A DNA stretch of 9,312 bases, taken from CAYUWK01 sp964580085. Lineage in GTDB: Bacteria; Patescibacteriota; Minisyncoccia; Minisyncoccales; CG1-02-41-26. A program made the position numbers and the translations under genes. Numbering within the stretch: the stretch's first letter is position 1; each line of letters starts with the position of its first letter. This document shows positions 7,401 through 9,312 of the stretch, in pieces. The notes under the pieces are model-generated. The model had not been told where the DNA came from, searched no databases, and saw only the letters and a program-made list of their open reading frames with translations. The DNA lies in contig CAZOJF010000019.1 of NCBI GenBank assembly GCA_964580085.1, positions 1 through 9,312 of the forward strand, written 5' to 3'.

Positions 7401-7841
7401 ATGGAGAAAAATATTATTTATATTGACGGAGGCTCTCGGGGCAATCCCGGTCCATCTGCTTTTGGTATGGTTATCTGTAATAGTAAAGGGAGTATCTTAA
7501 AAAGATATGCAGAGTATATTGGTAAAGCCACTAATAATGAAGCGGAATATCAAGGGCTAATTTTTGCCCTGAAAAAAGCTAAAGCCTATTTTGGGAAAGA
7601 AAAAATTAAAAAAATGCAGATAGAATTATTTTCAGATTCCCAGCTTTTAGTAAAACAAATGAATGGTGAATACAAAGTTTTAAATTCTAAAATTCAACCA
7701 CTTTTTTTAATAGCTTGGAACTTGAGAATAGAATATAAAAATATAAAGATTTCTTTTGTCCCTCGAGAGCAAAATCGAGAAGCAGATAAGTTAGTTAATC
7801 AGGCCTTAGACGCTGAAACTAAAAAACAAAAGCTTTTTTAG
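7401..7841 (+). CDS. rnhA: Ribonuclease HI family protein
   Basis: A 146-residue RNase H-fold enzyme that cuts the RNA strand of RNA-DNA hybrids, such as Okazaki primers and R-loops. The four acidic catalytic residues are visible: D9 in IYIDGGSRGNPGP (6-18), E49 in TNNEAEY (44-50), D79 in FSDSQLLVKQMNG (77-89) and D129 in NREADKLVNQALD (125-137). The form is the compact one seen in archaeal and YpdQ-like RNases HI. It lacks an N-terminal hybrid-binding domain, and the basic protrusion of E. coli RnhA is not evident. It is last in the tight gene string, 7 bases after the recJ-like gene, and its stop is only 6 bases before the -35 of the rnpB promoter. All catalytic residues are present, so activity is expected; preference for particular hybrids is unknown. 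Confidence 0.95.
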   Translation: MEKNIIYIDGGSRGNPGPSAFGMVICNSKGSILKRYAEYIGKATNNEAEYQGLIFALKKAKAYFGKEKIKKMQIELFSDSQLLVKQMNGEYKVLNSKIQPLFLIAWNLRIEYKNIKISFVPREQNREADKLVNQALDAETKKQKLF

Positions 7842-7847
7842 ATATAG

Positions 7848-7876
7848 TTGACAACTAAGATTTTTTTAGGTATTCT
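7848..7876 (+). promoter_or_regulatory. Promoter for rnpB
   Basis: A perfect consensus -35 TTGACA (7848-7853), an exact 17-base spacer, then TATTCT (7871-7876, four of six consensus positions). A transcript beginning about 6-8 bases later starts at 7882-7885, precisely where the P1 helix of RNase P RNA begins. This agreement between promoter geometry and RNA 5' end makes the call strong. The -35 lies inside a 13-base near-palindrome, TAGTTGACAACTA (7845-7857). Confidence 0.85.
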
Positions 7877-7882
7877 AAAGAG

Positions 7883-8258
7883 GTCCAAGTAGACAAGACA
7901 ATCGCACGACACCTTTTTAGGAAGGCATCGTGAGGAAAGTCCGAACACTCGGTTTTCCACTCTTTTTAGAAAAGCTGTCTAAAAAAAGTAGAAGACAAGG
8001 ATAGCGGGTAATACCCGCCGATCGTGAGATTAGAGGTGCGATCAGAGACGCTAAAACTTGAAAGAGTTTTAGCATCCTTAAAGTCTAAGGATGAGTTTTC
8101 CAAGTAATTGGAAAGGTGAAACGGCTAAATCCTTATCTGGGTGCAAGAACAAACAAAGGTAGTTCGCTTGACCTTTAGAGTAATCTAAAGGCTTAGATAA
8201 ATGATTGTCATCCACTATTAGTGGAACAGAATTCGGCTTATTGTCTACTTGGGCTTTT
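7883..8258 (+). ncRNA. rnpB: RNase P RNA (type-A-like, reduced)
   Basis: The catalytic RNA that matures tRNA 5' ends. Conserved parts: GAGGAAAGTCC (7932-7942) and ACAGAATTCGGCTTA (8226-8240), which pair as P4 (AAG plus CCGAA at 7937-7945, bulged U7940, with 8232-8239). P1 is 12 perfect pairs (7885-7896 with 8241-8252) and P2 is GACAATC with GATTGTC (7897-7903/8203-8209). P3 closes at 7905-7909/7928-7932. Further hairpins are P8-like (8004-8018), P12 (8050-8073), P13 (8074-8092), P14 with a GTAA loop (8097-8114), P18 with a GTAA loop (8172-8191) and P19 (8211-8225). P15 is GAAC/GTTC (8147-8150/8162-8165), and its loop keeps the GGT that binds tRNA CCA ends (8158-8160). P16, P17 and P6 are missing. 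An extra AT-rich hairpin lies at 7962-7988. Exact ends are estimated; a T-run follows P1 at 8255-8259. Confidence 0.95.
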
Positions 8259-8269
8259 TATTTAAAATA

Positions 8270-9312
8270 ATGATTGCTAAATTATTAAATTTTAAAACAA
8301 AAACAATCACTTTTGCCGCAGTTGTTCTAGCAAGTTCTGCTCTTTTAAGTCGTATTTTGGGCATGCTAAGAGATAATCTTTTAGCTAATCTTCTTTCTAA
8401 ATCTCAAACTGATATTTACTTTTCGGCGTTTAGAATTCCTAATTTTGTTTATGGTATTTTAATCAGTGGAGGAATAATAGCTGCTTTTCTGCCTGTTTTT
8501 TCTGCGGAGTTCAAAAAAAGTAAGGAACATGCCTGGGAACTTACGAACAATGTTCTCACTTTTTTCCTAATTGCCTTGATTGTTGTTTCTTTTATATTGG
8601 CCATATTTACTCCCCAGCTTGTTGATTTACTTGTTCCGGGATTTAATGCTTTTCAGAAATCTCAAACCATTATTCTAACTAGAATAATGTTTTTAAGTCC
8701 TATATTATTAGGTATTTCTTCTATCTTCTCAGGAATACTTCAATATTCTAATTTATTCCTTGCTTATTCCCTAACTCCTATTTTTTATAATATTGGAATT
8801 ATTTTTGGAATTGTAATTTTTTTACCCTTATGTAATTTTGATTTAAAAGCCCTGGCTTACGGAGTTATATTAGGTGCTTTTTTGCATTTAGCAATCCAAA
8901 TTATACCTTGTATAAAATCTGGTTTTCATCCTCGTTTTTCTTTTAATTTTCGCCATCTGGGACTTCAAAAGATATTTAGATTAATGATTCCCAGAACAAT
9001 TGGAGCAGGGGCATTTCATATTAACTTGATTGTCATAACTTCAATTGCTTCAACTTTGTCTCCGGGTTCAATCAGTATTTTTAATTTTTCTAGTAATCTG
9101 CAAGGATTACCCATTGGTTTAATAGGGGTATCTTTTGCTACAGCTGCTTTTCCTGTTTTTTCACGTCATTTTGTTCAGGAACAAAGAAAAGAATTTTCCA
9201 GAAAGTTTCTTTCAATTTTTTCTCAGATATTATTTTTAATAATTCCTTTAAGTTTTTTCATTTTTCTTTTAAGAGCTCAAATAGTTAGATTAGTTTTAGG
9301 AACAGCTATTGT
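8270..9312 (+). CDS. murJ: MurJ-like lipid II flippase, N-terminal part (3' end outside window)
   Basis: An open frame from ATG 8270 to the window edge gives 347 residues with no stop. It is a very hydrophobic multi-pass protein of the MVF/MurJ family, which flips the peptidoglycan precursor lipid II across the cytoplasmic membrane. The signature SRILGMLRDNLLA (27-39) with R28 and R34 matches the E. coli R18/R24 region; TDIYFSAFRIPN (47-58) includes D48 (E. coli D39). LPVFSAEF (74-81), PRTIGAGAFHIN (241-252) and LPIGLIGVSFATAAFPVFSR (280-299) are further family motifs. Two E. coli arginines reported as essential are not conserved: R52 aligns with Y61 and R270 with N276 (the ADR motif reads SSN). 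It may be a lineage-specific MurJ subfamily with an altered cavity. The ATG is only 17 bases beyond the RNase P P1 helix, with no Shine-Dalgarno and no clear promoter of its own. Confidence 0.9.
   Translation, partial: MIAKLLNFKTKTITFAAVVLASSALLSRILGMLRDNLLANLLSKSQTDIYFSAFRIPNFVYGILISGGIIAAFLPVFSAEFKKSKEHAWELTNNVLTFFLIALIVVSFILAIFTPQLVDLLVPGFNAFQKSQTIILTRIMFLSPILLGISSIFSGILQYSNLFLAYSLTPIFYNIGIIFGIVIFLPLCNFDLKALAYGVILGAFLHLAIQIIPCIKSGFHPRFSFNFRHLGLQKIFRLMIPRTIGAGAFHINLIVITSIASTLSPGSISIFNFSSNLQGLPIGLIGVSFATAAFPVFSRHFVQEQRKEFSRKFLSIFSQILFLIIPLSFFIFLLRAQIVRLVLGTAI

Larger units (their letters stand above)
1114..7841 (+). other. Predicted six-gene operon (regulator, membrane protein, ATPase, pgk, recJ-like, rnhA-like)
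   Basis: Six consecutive + strand genes are separated by gaps of 8, 9, 4, 4 and 7 bases, with no room for internal terminators or conventional promoters between them. No hairpin with a T-run is seen in any junction. This supports one polycistronic transcript starting in the 1070-1113 gap and ending before the rnpB promoter at 7848. Co-transcription does not prove shared function: CPR genomes are compact and often pack unrelated housekeeping genes. The regulator, membrane protein and ATPase at the front form the most plausible functional unit. Confidence 0.65.

Noticed and set aside
7828..7837. AAAAGCTTTT palindrome at the end of the RNase HI gene as a terminator stem
   Set aside because: The ten-base palindrome has no room for a loop and only one G-C step per strand; it is within the last codons and not a convincing terminator.
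8241..8268. TTGTCT and TAAAAT, 16 bases apart, as a murJ promoter
   Set aside because: Transcription would begin after the ATG at 8270, and TTGTCT is the 3' strand of the RNase P P1 helix, so its sequence is explained by RNA structure.
1..9312. Mobile element, CRISPR array or tRNA
   Set aside because: No spaced direct repeats, terminal inverted repeats with a transposase, integrase gene or tRNA cloverleaf was found. The conjugation-type ATPase alone, amid housekeeping genes with the same base composition, does not show a mobile element.

Overview
The window looks like a chromosomal housekeeping segment of a small-genome, AT-rich bacterium, most likely a member of the Candidate Phyla Radiation (Patescibacteria, Parcubacteria-like). 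This is inferred from several things together: strong A+T bias in all genes, almost no intergenic space, no recognisable Shine-Dalgarno sequences, a conjugation-type ATPase paired with an uncharacterised membrane protein amid housekeeping genes, a sigma-region-4/HARE protein, and divergent versions of universal proteins (SecF, PGK, MurJ). All genes read through with the standard bacterial code, with no sign of UGA recoding, so this is not a code-25 lineage such as Gracilibacteria. No mobile element, CRISPR array or tRNA was seen. All genes found are on the + strand.

Layout. 1-1069: the 3' end of secD followed after 1 base by complete secF (Sec translocon accessory motor). 1070-1113: a 44-base gap with a candidate promoter. 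1114-7841: six genes with gaps of only 4-9 bases, probably one operon: (a) a sigma region 4 plus HARE-like DNA-binding protein; (b) a single-pass membrane protein of unknown function; (c) a VirD4/TraG/HerA-type P-loop ATPase with a four-cysteine zinc ribbon and a charged tail; (d) phosphoglycerate kinase; (e) a short RecJ-like DHH exonuclease; (f) an RNase HI-family protein. 7848-7876: a good -35/-10 promoter with an exact 17-base spacer. About 7883-8258: RNase P RNA (rnpB), recognised from conserved cores and helices P1, P2, P3, P4, P12-P15, P18 and P19. 8270-9312: 5' part of a MurJ-like lipid II flippase that runs off the window.

How the genes may work together. SecD/SecF support protein export and MurJ supports cell wall synthesis. 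RecJ, RNase HI and RNase P process nucleic acids. Genes (b) and (c) look like two halves of a membrane-anchored DNA- or protein-pumping machine: the ATPase lacks its own membrane anchor and the preceding gene supplies one. This pair, preceded by a possible RNA-polymerase-associated regulator, is the best candidate here for an undescribed system.

Three universal proteins carry substitutions at residues regarded as functionally important in model bacteria: SecF Asp-to-Asn at the proton-channel position, PGK changes in the HLGRP and WNGP motifs, and MurJ without two key arginines. The residue comparisons were made from memory of the E. coli and Geobacillus proteins, not by computed alignment.
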